Source: Ephydatia muelleri
Lineage: Eukaryota > Porifera > Demospongiae > Spongillida > Spongillidae
Direction of reading: 5' to 3'
NCBI GenBank assembly: GCA_013339895.1
Contig: JABACO010000011.1
Location: forward strand, 6,853,794-6,917,793
Length of the DNA: 64,000 bases
A model generated the notes under the pieces. It did not search any database, was not told the DNA's origin, and saw only the letters and a program-made list of their open reading frames with translations. Shown one piece after another: positions 1 through 12,162 of this stretch. The translations under genes and the position numbers were made by a program. Position 1 is the stretch's first letter; every line of letters starts with the position of its first letter.

Positions 1-3000
1 CCATTGCAACGAATATCCCTCTGGCATTTTCTTGACTGGTAAAAAGGGAATAGATATTAACTTTTTAGCCTCCTCTGGAACCACTTCGTTTGTGCATTGA
101 GATACTTTTTTTTGGATGCTTTGCAATATACAGCCAATTCTTTTTAGAGCCTTTGTATAATCCATATTAAAGAGGGTGGGAATAGTTTGAGCTCTTTCAA
201 CAACATATTCCCATGGTACAGACACATGATGAAGACCAAGCTGAAGCATAGCATCTCTTGCAAGACCACTTTTGTAGACTGAAGCACTTGGGAACATGCC
301 GTCAGTATCTTCAAACATGGCTGCAAACTCAGACTGTGGATCAACTAACTCGCAACACTTCTTAAGTGTTGCTCCATTTGGACTGCATGGCACACAGCTG
401 TGTCCCTCAAGAGAAACCTTCAACATCCTCTCTCGTTCTGTTCCCTTCCCCATCTCCACTGCAAAGACCTCCAGCAGGGTCACCAGGACTGCATTCCTGC
501 ATTCCTGCATGCTTTGGAGGAGACCAATACCGCTAAAGAACATCTCTATAAACACTCGCTCAGAAATGGTGGACTGTTCAAGCTGTAGATACTTACGATA
601 TTCTAAAGGAAGGTCCACGACTGGAATACAGAGCCCTTCAATTGCCTCCACAATACAAGGAGGAGTGTCTGGATGAGCAGAAGAGAGAGCAAAGACGGCT
701 GGAGCAATGAACCTGCTGTCCTTAATAGACAACCACTGTGAAGTTGTGGAAGAGTACATAAGCTCTCCCACTGAGATCATCTTATACAGGGCAGCTATGC
801 ACACATTCCAAGGATGGTGTTGCTCTAACTCCTTCTCCAGAGGCCACAGGGAATGGAAGACATAGTCAGTCAGCTTGCCCTCCTGTTCCAATTCTTTAAG
901 ACCCATAAGCATGGAATAGTATGCCTTTGGGATTACAGTCTCCATTAGTTGTACATTCCACTGTGATTCTGTAGTGCTATGGGAGGTGTGGCTGTCCTCT
1001 GACCATATGCCTCTGCGATTGGTCATCACGGCAAAGTTGGCACTGACATGCACAGGGAGGCCAGTGCTGTTGGATAGTGGCAGGAAGCAGAATGTCTCTC
1101 CAATACACCTCTGGACATAATACCTTCCATCTTGCATCTCGAGAGAGCAAGCCACTGAGCTAGTTCTCTGCTTTTGTGATGTACTCTCCTCTGAAGTGCT
1201 CACAAGCCACACCTTGGATGAAGAAGAGCCACCATTCTCTCTGGTTGTTATTGTTGACAGACTGTTTCCTCCACACTGCTGTGAGGTCTTCTCTATCTCC
1301 ACAAGGACATGAGGTGTGGAACTGTCAGCTTGAATGGAGCAGAAGGTGATCTTAGCAATGTGTCGCAGAAAGAGAATTAATTCACTACTTGACTTCTTCA
1401 AATCAGACACCATTTCATCAATAGTGTGTTTGCTGTACATGGTACTACTGATTTCACTGGGAGAGGTTCTGAAGGGCAGTCTGAACATAGTCCCATTGAA
1501 GCACTGCTGTCTGTTGAAACCAAAGAGTCCTTCATATGGCTGGAGCTGTTTGGAGGACCGCAAGATTGGATTTGCCAGGTTTAGTTTCTTGCCTGGTTTT
1601 GTAAAATCTTTTACAGCTCCCTTCAAGTACTTGAGTGTGGGATCAAATATGTGGAGACAGTCTCGACTGATGAAGGAAGGCACATCAGTGATGTGGTACA
1701 CAGAGCAGAAACCTACACCAAACTTGCCAATCTTGAGAGGTGCTCCTTCCTTTGTGGCCCCAGCCAGCTTAGTAATATTCCGAAAGTCATCATCGGTGAA
1801 GGTGGAGTTGTTGTGTACAAGCAGGGCTGGACCGTGGCTGTCCACCATGTCAGGAAAGAAGAGAGCCTTACGCTCAGTGGTGTGGGTGCGGGCATCGTAG
1901 CATATGTTGAGTTCAGTGGCTCCAGCATCATCTGCATTCTGGAGCATCTCCTTGATGATGGTCAGTCCATCCTTGTACTCCTTGAGGATGTTCTTCAGCC
2001 TCACTGTCAGTGGCTCGTGCTGACCAGCATCTTCAAATGCATCCTCTGTGATACTCAGGTGATCACTGAGAGGGGAGATGTGCAAACAATGGGCCAGGGA
2101 GGTCACCCTGTGGTTCAAGAAGATGTACTGTACTTCTTGCCCAGCTGCAGATAACACATTACACAGGAACTCATTATCACTGTATGTGACCTTAGTAAAG
2201 TCTTCCAGCCTTGGTGCCTTGGAATCATACTCAATGGGGACAAACAATGACTCCCCTTCATCAAGCAATGCCATCTCCTCTCCATTGCTGGTCAGCCAGT
2301 TCAGTATGCTCACCACTATGTGCCATGCTCTCTCTGGACTCACCTCACTCCCTCCACTCCTGTGCATCATCTCCAGAACAGAACATATCTGCCTGCGTGT
2401 CAGAGTCTTTTGCACTCCACACCGTGCAAATAAATCCTGGTATTGAGATGCAAGGCTGTCGGGGAGTGTGTGCACATATGGAGAAAGGTCTTGAGAGAAG
2501 GAGTTGTTTGATTCAACTGCAACCACTTCAGGACTCACAAACTTCCCTTTAATGTAAACCCATTGTGGAAGTGTCTTTAGTAGAGAGCTGACATCTGCTT
2601 GCTTGTTAAGGTATCGATAGATAAGGTGGACCATCTTGTCCAAACATGAAGGAGCTATGTCAGCACGGTGAGCAATGACGTCTTGAAAATGCCCCACCAC
2701 CAACGGTCCCAAGGATGGTGTACTGAGTACAGCAGACAGGCTCTGAGGTACACAAGCATCAGCAATAAATATCTGTGATCCCAGGATCAGTGGAAGTTCA
2801 GACGTCTCCACACTTGGTACGAATATGTTACTCGAGATGAAATGAGAAGTGCAGCACGATCCTTTCCATGATAAACATGGTGGATACCCATTTGGTGGTG
2901 TGCTGCTTATGGGGAGCCAGCTGTAAGACTTGGTCACTTGAATCAGTTGTGCTTCATTTGGAAAAGGGTGATTCCCAATGTAATTAAGAACTGCCTTAGC

Positions 3001-5738
3001 TCTATTGTACTTCACAGGGTCCACTTGCTGTGGAACTCCTGAGGAGGGAAGGCCGACTAAAGCAATGATGTTCAGCAGAGCTTGTGGACTCACTTCTGAC
3101 ATCAAGCCACACTCTTTGAGGGATAGTAAGTGGCTATGTCCATTAAAAGGGGCATAGGGGAACACCTGTTCTCCTTGGAAAAGTGCTGAAAGTTCAGCAT
3201 TTGAAGGATCGTACAGATCTTTTGGGCATCTTCTCTGTGACCCCATATTTCCATCAGCCGATAGAAAGGGCAGTTCAGACAGAGACTTGACGAGAGATGG
3301 TGCGTATTGTGGATATTGCCACTTCCATGTTGGTAACTGAATGATGATTTCTGACATAATGGCATCCATATTTGATAGAGGTTTGTAGGTTCCCTGAGAT
3401 ATCATCGGAAGCAAAATATTTATAACAAACTGCATCACTGTGGGAGCCTGCACGTGGTCAGAGAGAAGCTTCAAAAGAGGTAGCTGGTGTGGCAGAGGTA
3501 AGAAGACAACAAGGCTGTCTGGAAGATGTTGAACACTAAGAGGCAGTTCCTGTGGCTGTTGCACAGCCTTCTTTCCCCATGAAACCTGTGCAGAGGTGAA
3601 GGCATTGCAGAGGGAGGACTGGTTGAGGGAGCTGAATATTGGGAGGTTGAGGAGGACTTGGTATTTGGGATGGGGAAGCTGGGTCAGTTGAGATAGCAGC
3701 ACACAGAGCTGACGTGCTTCATCATTTGTGAGGTTAATAGCATGCAACAGGGAGAACTGTTCATTGCAGCTGTTGCTCAGAGCATCCAGTATTCCCGCTG
3801 GAGTCAGTCTCTGGACATAGGAGTCCAGTTTTGTGTGAAGGAAGCTTGAATCGGCTTCTGTGCTGGCAATCTTGAGGGGAAGCTTCTGGAGAATGGGCAG
3901 TAAATGGGGATATGAACACGTGTCATTGTAGGTCAAGTATAGAACTGGAGACTTGGAGGATAGTCTGGTTACTTGAAAACTGGATGCATGTGATATGGGC
4001 TCTCTGCCGAGAGGGACCACCATATCTCCAGCAAACTGGCTTAAGTCATGTGTCTGGACCCACTTCCAGAAGGTGGCAAACCAGGCAGCTGGAAACAACG
4101 GGTCTGTGCTCCTCACTGTCACCTGCTGTTGCTGCTGCCATTGGGATGGAAAGCATTGCTTGATCAATCTGACTGCTGAGTCAAAGTCCATTAGCTGAAC
4201 TTGGGTCCAGTTAGAGGAAGCTACTTTGTTCAGTACATCTGCATGTAGAGAGCTAACAATAAGATGGTCTTTGTTGGGAAACAGCTCCTTGGGAAAGCAA
4301 GAGTTGCATATATAGATGGGTTGGCTGTAACACGTCCTTTGCTGAAAGGTGGTAAAGGTGTTATTAGCCAGCGGAAGTAACTCCAACCCTATTAAGGCAT
4401 TATATTGATTATCTGAAAGGCAATACATCAGTAATTCAATTTTTTTGTCAGCAACAGCACTTTGGTAACAGCTGAGGTTAGATTTCATTTTCTCTCTAGC
4501 CAAGGCAGGAGTCAGGTAGCTTACTGCACAACCAATATGGTGGAGTGCACTATGGACTGAAGCTGTGGCTTCTACCATCTTCACACCACAGCAGTGGAGA
4601 GAGCTATGCACCTGAGCTAGCTGCATTAACCCCACATTCTCTGGGATGAAGGTAGCTCCACCTATGGAGATCCACTCTCCCTGCTTTGAAAAGGAGCTAG
4701 TGATTTCACTGGGAACACTATTCCACACAATTTTATCACTTGCAGTCAGAAGTTTGAACAATGCAGATAGAAGTGGTTCCCATTCAGTGCCTTTCACTGC
4801 ATCCAAATTGGGCCAAATGCTGTATACCTCTGTATAAGACATCTGGATGTTATCAATGGCATATCTGATGAGCAAAGCGTAGCACTGAGGCACCACATCT
4901 CTCACGAGGACCTTGTTCCACTCAGCAGCACTGTCATTCTGTCTCTCACTGCTCTGCCATTTCAATGTCCTGCGGTCGTCACTGAGACCAAAGGTACCAT
5001 TCACATAGATGGGGAGGGGAAAGGAGGGGTCTATGGGCATTGGGAGAAAGCAGAAAACACGCCCTACCTTTCTGCTGTCCACTTGAGTCTGTGATCCTTC
5101 TATCTCCATTGCAGCCCCCACCCAAGGCAAAAGCCGATAACGAGAAGCACTTTGAAGAACTCCTTCATTGCTTGACCCCACTTGACTGACAACTATCCAG
5201 TGATGAATTGTTGTGACCACACCATCCACTACCACGACCCTAAAGTCCATTATCAGGGCTATGCACGTTCTTATACAGTAGCCATTGGCCTTATGCTCCT
5301 GCTGCACTCTCTGCAAGAACTCCTTCCTCTTGGTGTAGACAATGTCTCTTTCCTCATTAGCAATACTGGTCTTGAACTTCATGGACTGTTGACCAATTGC
5401 ATCTATCTCATAAACCTCAACCGTGTCTACTGAACGAAGAAACAAGAGCAGGTTCTTCCCCTCACATTTCAAAGCACCAAACAGAGCCTTCAGCTTATCT
5501 AAATCATATAGCTGTTCTGAAAGACCTGAAGCAACATTGCGCAAAGGGAACCTGAAAATAGTACCACTGTAGGTAGCTAGGCTTGATGAGAAACCACACA
5601 CACCCACAAAAGGAGCAACAGTGTCTGATTTTGATGTCACTTCGGAAAGAGTGAAATACTTCCCAGACTCACCCCTCCACACCTTCTCGTGGGGTTCCAT
5701 AAAGGCCATCCTGTCTCCACTGATGATTACTGGAAGAT
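1..5738 (-). CDS. Sacsin-like gene A, giant exon 3 (continues past window start)
   Basis: This is the main exon of the leftmost sacsin-like copy. The minus-strand frame is open from the acceptor (…CTAG|ATCTTCC, exon starting at 5738) to position 1, so the 3' half lies outside the window. The exon completes the first HSP90-like ATPase module (D-L-P-V-I-I-S-G-D-R after the junction). It then holds the linker and the second module, whose QNADDAGAT motif lies near 1925-1955 and whose G-x-F-G-V-G-F motif lies near 1705-1730. Translation matches gene B nearly residue for residue until about position 240, then diverges. The proposed role is a sacsin-type co-chaperone; that is family knowledge, not shown here. 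Exon 2 ends in phase 1, and its G plus the first AT of this exon make the aspartate codon, which supports the splice site. No stop was seen in this stretch. Confidence 0.88.
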
Positions 5739-6642
5739 CTAGTGGAAATGAAGGCAAAGAACTAATAAATTTTAGATGTTGTTACAACATTTAAACTATA
5801 ATACAGTGTTTCAAAATAAGTACAACATGTTTGCTATAATATAACTCAAAATTAAAACCAGTCCACCATCTGATTGATCCAACTAGTCAAATGATATTAA
5901 TGCATACATATTAAATAGATATGTAACTACATCAAGACTCTCTGAAATTGAATTGAAATCGTGACCAACTATTGAAGATTAATTAAAGTGATGAATTATT
6001 AACATTACTTGTTAGTACTCAATTAAGTTAAGTACAAACTAGTCATTACAGTGTGATCATTTTTGCAAAAAGTGACCTAACGCTTGTATTATATAATTTC
6101 CAGTACGTGCAATAAAAATGTTATGTGTGTAATAAAAATGTTACGTATGCATTGAAATGTATGCCCACGACAGATACTCGGATCCTCAGTGTGCAAGAAA
6201 CATTGCGTAGAGAACATTTCAGACTTCTAGAACATAAAAAAATTGATTGAAATCTTGAAAAACGTACATTAGGTCCCTTATCACGGAATCAATCCCACAG
6301 TAATGTTTATTTAATTATATTTTTGTTAGATAAAATACCATTTATAAATCATGCAATTTAACTGCAGTTTTCATGACTTTAGTTGGTTGATCTTTGCATA
6401 TAATCGTTTACTTAATTCATTTTAATATTACTGCTCAGACATCCTTGAGTGGGAGGAGACAAAAATCTCAATTGAGAAAGTGACCTGGAATCATTTTGCG
6501 TTTTGATCCGTTTTGGTATATAGAGTGCTTTTTTTTGTATTACATGTATTAGTGTGCGCCTATACTCCTTGCTGCTATTAACGTGCCTTCGCTAACCCAC
6601 TAACACTGGGTTAGTCGGCTAGATGATATGGAGCAGCAACCG
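5739..6642 (-). other. Gene A intron 2, 5' flank of Gypsy remnant
   Basis: This is AT-rich intron sequence without a coding signal. It includes the intact, unoccupied target GTACT at 6015-6019. At the same place in gene B a complete LTR retrotransposon is inserted. The neighbouring text (GTTAGTACT…AAGTTAAGTACAAACTAGTCATT) is shared with B at 25502-25508 and 30633-30665. Confidence 0.7.
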
Positions 6643-8735
6643 TTAGTACTGCCTGAACCCTAGGATGTGACAGAGGGAAGGTGGCTTGAGTGGGCAGGGC
6701 ATTTGAGAATCTTGCTGTTGACAACAAGTGGGAGGGCGCTGAGAACAACCTGAAGTGGATTGCATGTGCGACTGATGGGGAAAGCCCAGAATGCTGGCAT
6801 GCGGTTCCTGCAAGCTGTTAGAAACAATTTTGGTGAGAGAATGGAAGTACTTAACAGGCATTTCAACCTGAGAGCAAGCGAGAGCTGTATATACATCGCA
6901 GAGCTCCATTCGAGGAAGAGGTGGAAGGACGAGGACTGGGCTTCCTTTGAAGCTACTTGCAGACAAAGCCTACATGGACCTGCAAGAGGACCCAAGAGAG
7001 ACTCTCGCTCTAGCCAGTTCTGGCCGAAATAGGGAACCATCAGGGTAAAACAGAAACATCCAAACACTATTGTGCTTGACTTGTATCTCAGAAGGGCTGC
7101 TACTCTCCAGCCAGACACCAAGCTGACAAGCAGTGCTACACCTTGTGTAGATAGTTCCATGGAGAGAGACGAGTCATTGGGAAGACGCTGAATGTATGGA
7201 ACTGCTCATGGAGGCAGGGAGAGATGTGGAACAGAGGAGGAAGTGGGGGGCTATAACTTGCTGGACCTGTGGCAGAAAGGGACACATTGCACGTTTTTGT
7301 CACATTCATGGTGAAGAGCAGCAGCAGGAAAACTCCAGCCCCTCAGCGGAAAGGGTCAGCCACTTGAGGGATGATGCCTAAAGGTTTACTTGTCCTTGTA
7401 CCTACATTGTCTGTGTCATGTGGGATTAGCTATCATACTGGAGGAGTAATTTTGTCTGACCCTGCTGATAGTCATTGGAGCTGCTGTGTCATTGATTCAT
7501 GAAAATGTCTCAAGCTGGATCTCCAAATCAGGATGTGGCTCATGAACCTCAGCTCTAGGAGTGGAAGGGCAAGAGATTGGTTGGTGCCAATGATTCCACA
7601 TTGTCTGTGAAGGGCTTTGGAAAGTTTCATTTGTTGCTTGGAGGCAGCGAGGCACTGTTTGAAGTGACACTCATGTGGGACTAGTAGCCTTACCAGAAGC
7701 AATTCTTGGTTTGAGTTTTACAGAAAAGCATATGATAGAAAGACCCTGACTGTTCTGCATGAGATTTCATCTGTGCAGATCGACTGATGCCACAGCTCTG
7801 CTAGGGAGGCTTGTGGACGGCTGACCATGGGGAAGGTTGTTGTACCGCCAGGCAGCGAAATGGAGCTGATGGGGAAGCAGTTGGGGAGCTTCCACTGTTG
7901 GGAGTGATGTGTCCAGTCAACTTGGAGTGACAGTGGTCCAGTGGTCTGGTTCCTGTACGTATGCTCAACACCAGAGATGAAGAGGGATGTTCTCTGATGA
8001 AAGGAGTGAGAGTGGCAAAGACGGAGCTTGTGGACGAGGACCGCACTCTGAACGTTGTAACAATTACCAGGAACTTGAATCTAGTGTGTGTGCTACACCA
8101 GTGATATGGAAAAGGAGCAGCTGTGTGCACTTGTGGAGGAGTATGAAGATGTGTTCTTGATTACCAGCAGTGGAATTGGCCACACCATGGTCCTGAAGCA
8201 TTGCATAAATATTGATGATGCCCAGCCAGACAACCTCCCCTCTTGCCGCAATCCCCAGGCCTGCAGGGACAAAGTTAGAAGAGTGATACATGCTGGACCA
8301 AGAAGTCATCCAGCAGTCTGACAGCCCACGGTCTTCTTCTACAGTCCTCAAGTTAGTAGGACAAGATTTTCACCTGAACAGCTGCACAGCTACCAAGATA
8401 GGTAGAGCTTGTGAAGGAAGTGTGCAACCTTCTAAAAGTGAAAAAGACGCATACAGTGCCAAACTACCAATTGACTTGATGTATGGTTCTGGTCGAACGG
8501 AAGAAGTTCCAGTTCCAGAGCACGTGGCATATTCACTGGTGCGAGATAGGTGCAGGACGGAGCATGCACAAAATGGCAGAAGGTCCTATACGATGTGAAG
8601 GTTCACAGAAAGTTGTTTGATCCTGGTGACCTTGTCTCCTGCTGTTTGTTGGGGGGCTGTTGCGGTAACTTGATTGCCCATGGAAGGGAATGTTCAAAGT
8701 GGAGGAGCAAAACTTGCTGCCACTTACAGACATAA
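6643..8735 (+). mobile_element. Decayed Ty3/Gypsy element in gene A intron 2
   Basis: This is a plus-strand remnant in several frames. 6760-7032 reads like a Gypsy gag core (L-Q-A-V-R-N-N-F-G-E-R, then Y-I-A-E-L-H-S-R-K-R-W). 7196-7381 carries a CCHC zinc knuckle, C-W-T-C-G-R-K-G-H-I-A-R-F-C. About 7470-7700 resembles a retropepsin (G-A-A-V-S-L-I) with stops and no clear catalytic aspartate. 8088-8230 matches the pol segment that precedes RT (L-V-E-E-Y-E-D-V-F). After S-D-S-P near 8310-8330 the text jumps to an integrase C-terminal tail (L-P-I-D-L-M-Y-G, then V-L-Y-D-V-K-V-H-R-K, F-D-P-G-D-L-V at about 8440-8640). The RT, RNase H and integrase core are missing, so it cannot be autonomous. LTRs were not recognised. 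The same deleted structure recurs in gene B intron 2. Confidence 0.7.
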
Positions 8736-9372
8736 CAGATTGTTTATGGACAGTACTTTACTTTTAAGAGCAACTTTTCAATTTGCAAATGACACAGAGC
8801 CAAAATTCCAGTTGAGCACAAATCAAATGGTACACAAGCAACCTACACTAGCTTTTTTTAACATTTAATATGTATGAAACAAGTAAAATGCAAATAGGCA
8901 TGTTGAGTATTAAAAAATAATGATCTAGTTTTATTGTACCATACGCCAACTTTGGCACTAAAAAGGTGCACACTGGCAAGCATATACTCCCTGGTTGCTG
9001 ATCAGTAGTGTCTTGAAGTGAACTGTGTGCAAATTTGGTCGATATTGTTTTCCCCCTAAGCCACATCAGCTCCAGTGGTAGTGGTGGAGGCTGTGGTTAC
9101 CCCATTTTACCTAACAGACCACAGGCTGAATTCAATTCATTGATGATGCATGTGAAAGCAGTTGTACAGATAGTAATGATTTCGAGGAAAAAAGGTACAC
9201 AGTATCCCACCAACCATTTGTACAGATCAGATAGGGGCAGTGTACACTGTAATTGAGCAAGAGTCTGTAAAACAATTTCATATCCACCTAACGTACTAAA
9301 GACGTGCATATACATAAAAAAAAACATGACATGCAAACGCGCGAGCACATAACGATAGTACGAGCTATATAC
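8736..9372 (-). other. Gene A intron 2, region between Gypsy remnant and exon 2
   Basis: No coding signal is seen. It is AT-rich and collinear with B at about 32560-33164, then with 37297-37374. The B copy is interrupted at the position equivalent to about 9292 by a 4.1-kb insertion that A lacks. Confidence 0.65.
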
Positions 9373-9631
9373 CTGTAATGTGGTAGACGGAGTTGAAACC
9401 TATTCCGAACTTCCCGACTTTAAACGGATTCTCCGCTTTTTTGCTCACTTGCAGGTTCTGAATGCTCTCCCAGTCCTCTCCTCTAAACTGAGCGTCATTG
9501 TAGGCCAGCAATGCGGGTCCCTGGAAGCTAGCGACGTCAGGGTGCACGAGGGAGCTACGTCCGTGCTGGCGATGGTCCAGATAGAAGCGGACCACTCGAG
9601 CACCCGCGTCGTCTGCATTTTGAATGATCTC
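9373..9631 (-). CDS. Sacsin-like gene A, exon 2 (N-terminal HSP90-like ATPase)
   Basis: This 259-nt exon encodes the start of the first sacsin-type HSP90-like ATPase. It runs from E-I-I-Q-N-A-D-D-A-G, the N-box of the GHKL fold, through GPALLAYND to F-G-I-G-F-N-S-V-Y-H-I-T. The acceptor is CAACAG|GAG at 9632-9633 and the donor is ATTACAG|GTATAT at 9371-9372. It leaves phase 1, which joins exactly to the exon at 5738. The counterpart in gene B (37375-37633) has the same length, almost the same sequence and the same splice phases. The frame also reads through intron 1, so an unspliced reading could be mistaken for a single exon; the motif continuity F-K|E-I-I-Q-N favours splicing. Confidence 0.85.
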
Positions 9632-9692
9632 CTGTTGAGCGAAAAAAGAGCGTCGCAAACAAAGTGAGGTGGCCTGGCGCATATAACCATAC

Positions 9693-9785
9693 CTTGAAGA
9701 TCTGCCCGTCTGGATAGCGGCTAAGGATGCTTTTAATGGTAACAGAGAGAGGAGGACGTCTCTGTCCAAATGTGTGACCTTCCAT
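9693..9785 (-). CDS. Sacsin-like gene A, exon 1 (start codon exon)
   Basis: This 93-nt exon starts at ATG (9785-9783), reading M-E-G-H-T-F-G-Q-R-R-P-P-L, and ends I-F-K|GTATGG at 9692. It corresponds to the segment F-G-Q-x-x-P-P-L…I-L-x-x-Y-P that precedes the QNADD motif in sacsin modules, so the protein begins directly with the ATPase module. No ubiquitin-like domain is seen in front, unlike human sacsin. Intron 1 is only 61 bp (9632-9692). Homology with gene B ends about 10 bp upstream of the ATG. A hAT-like element begins 48 bp upstream. An additional 5' exon further away cannot be excluded. Confidence 0.75.
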
Positions 9786-10218
9786 TAGTAACAATCTAGC
9801 ATAGCAAAGGGAGTCGTAATTGATGTCAAATTTAGGGTTTGCATATGGCCGGATAGTAATTAAATGATGGATATTATCAATCCGGTTACCGGTATCCGGC
9901 CTGGTCCTATCCGGATTTACACGGATATTTTGCGTAATGGAATCCGATTGGGTCGGTTCGAATTGGCTGACGTTTTTGTTATTTTGTTGAATCCTTAATT
10001 TCTTCTTATAGTGGGATTGGCGGGTTGCAGTGTTGAGTGCATGCACTCCAGCCTCTCTGAGTCTGAATGCACTTAGACATTAAATTAAAAAATATAACCT
10101 TAATGTATAAGTTTTAATTTTAAATTAAACATTAAACTTTGTAGCTGCAATGGGTATGTATAGGGCAGGAAAGAGAGCATTGCATGACGGTAGGCATGCC
10201 GACATCTATGTGAAGAAA

Positions 10219-10277
10219 CCATCGTTACCATGCCGTAACCATCGTTACCATGCCGTAACCATCGTTACCATGCCGTA
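10219..10277. repeat. 20-bp tandem repeat inside hAT
   Basis: Three consecutive copies of a unit like ATCGTTACCATGCCGTAACC, almost perfect. It is a small minisatellite within the hAT derivative. Confidence 0.8.
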
Positions 10278-10302
10278 CAGTATTTAGCGTTTACGTAGCC
10301 AA

Positions 10303-10479
10303 TTTCCAGAGTTGGCAAAAGTTGCTCGTTTGGTGTTAGCTGTTCCAGCTTCCAGTGCACCAACTGAAAGAGTTTTTTTTCCAAAACTTGGAACAGTGTG
10401 TGCCAAGGAAAGAGCACACATGAAGCCCCAAATGGCTGATGCTTTGATATTTCTGGCTAGTAATCAACATTGGAAATAA
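10303..10479 (+). pseudogene. hAT transposase C-terminal dimerisation domain fragment
   Basis: Fifty-eight codons plus TAA read F-P-E-L-A-K-V-A-R-L-V-L, then A-V-P-A-S-S-A-P-T-E-R-V-F and finally M-A-D-A-L-I-F-L. This is the signature of the hAT (Dimer_Tnp_hAT) C-terminal domain. Nothing of the BED finger or RNase H-like catalytic core is present in the roughly 460 bp before it within the element, so it is a deletion derivative. Confidence 0.75.
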
Positions 10480-11252
10480 AATTTGCTTGTTTTAGTTTAT
10501 AATACATGTAAGGTCATGCCCATGCTGCATATATAATGCTGGAATTGATTTTGTTATATCCACTTTCAATTCTTTCTCTCGCATCAACTATATTGATCAA
10601 TTCATACTTGTGCTCATCGGTGGTGCATGCATACCTTTGAGTATTATATTCTTAAAACGCATGGTATATAAATTGACTGATATAAGTTATACCAATTTAT
10701 ATGCCATGCATTAAGAATTTGAGAGCAACTACTACGAACATGCATGGTGTGCATCATTGCATGCAGGTGTTTTGAAATCCGGATACAAACCGGATAGTAC
10801 GGATACCAGAATCCGGGAAAAATTATCGGATTTCGGTATCCGGATAGTTAATTTACCGACGGATGCAAACCCTAGACTCAAATTGAACCTAATCTCGCTC
10901 TTTTGACGTTGCGTTGTTTCCGATCCGCCAAGTATTTCAATTGAGCGCAACGCTTTTAAATAGAACGAGGTGCAGAGTAAATACAACCATACATGTAGAG
11001 AATGAGATAATATCTATGATACAACGCTTTGCGTCACGGAGTGACGCGCGCACGTTCGACGTTGTGCATGGGTATAAAAGCAGCTGCCTGGCAAGGGGGA
11101 ATACCCGACTCGCGTGACGAGCTGGGTGAGTGAATCATTTTGGTCACCATGCTTTGTCATGTAAAAATGGCGCCGACATGATTTCTCGGCACACATAATC
11201 AAAGACACCGGAAGCAGACTGGGCCATGAAGCATGGTAAACGTGTCCTGCCT

Positions 11253-11430
11253 ATATCCTCATCCCGAACTGGGAGTTGGGCAAGCGCCTGCAGCAATTGA
11301 TCTTTGCATCACATCCTCACTTAATTACGAAACCCTTCAAGTAGCGTGCAGCAATGCAGGCAGAAAGAGAAAGCACCACAGTAATGATGCAAAATGTCAA
11401 GAGTTAGGCTGGGCATGCAATCCCTCAGCC
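11253..11430 (+). pseudogene. Retroelement C-terminal domain remnant
   Basis: Two plus-strand frames joined by a shift near 11285 resemble the region after the reverse transcriptase in many invertebrate non-LTR-type elements. The first reads I-L-I-P-N-W-E-L-G-K. The second reads A-A-I-D-L-C-I-T-S-S-L-N, then H-S-N-D-A-K-C-Q-E-L-G-W-A-C. The usual following I-P-L-x-V-E-x-Y-G part is absent. I recognise the motif pattern but not the family, and no RT is present nearby. Confidence 0.45.
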
Positions 11431-11493
11431 ATTCTGTCTATAACATGTATTTATCTTTGCTATGTGTGGTTATGTAATATTGCGTACGTGTAA

Positions 11494-12131
11494 TTGTTAG
11501 TTACAGTATGTATTAATAAATGTTCTATCTGAAAATGAACAAAATTTAAAATAAAAATGTGAAGACCCAGCATGCTCTGGATTCTAGTTTCTAGGAGGAG
11601 AGGTAACAGTTACGTCAAAGGCTGCAACTTTGCCCTTTCAAAATGTACAGTCGGTTTTTTCAATTAATACATGTATATAGAGAGGTTGTTACAAAAGAAT
11701 CAGTGTACAGCCATATTGATCTGACAAGTTTGAAAGAAATGTAATGCAACATGATTTCTGATCATCATTTAATTCTACAGTAAGCAAATTGCCAAGTGTT
11801 GCATTCATCAGCACAGTGTCACTATACACTTTATGGATGCACAAAAGAGAAATGTATTACACACCGATGCAGGTAACATGTGTGTTTTGCTTGTAGCACA
11901 TGCCTTAGTGCTTGCCTCTTGTTACATCATCTACCTCTCTGTCATAATCATCATAACCACACATTATTAATATTATCTCACAGAGCTATACGAATATGAT
12001 TCTCCTTCCCTCCCTCTCAACCCCACCCTGCACCCATTACACCTTCTCCTAGGGAATGTGGTGCTGGGTGGGATAGTGCAGGATGCAATGATCTGGAGTT
12101 GGAGGCTTGGACGATGGTGGGGCAGTGGAGT

Positions 12132-12162
<31 letters not shown>

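Larger units (their letters stand above)
9833..10876 (+). mobile_element. Non-autonomous hAT element with transposase remnant
   Basis: Terminal inverted repeats are TAGGGTTTGCAT at 9833-9844 and ATGCAAACCCTA at 10863-10874. Flanks GTCAAATT (9825-9832) and CTCAAATT (10877-10884) match 7 of 8 bases, fitting the 8-bp hAT duplication if the right end is 10876. Many subterminal CCGGAT/ATCCGG motifs occur at both ends (about 9848-9925 and 10775-10855), as is usual for hAT transposase binding sites. The interior holds a hAT dimerisation-domain fragment (10303-10479) and a small tandem repeat. It sits 48 bp upstream of the gene A start codon and has no counterpart upstream of gene B. Confidence 0.7.

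Noticed and set aside
9365..9769. Reading gene A exons 1-2 as a single 134-codon protein starting M-D-R-D-V
   Set aside because: It reads through a 61-bp intron in a different frame from exon 1. The splice sites and the continuity F-K|E-I-I-Q-N favour the two-exon model.
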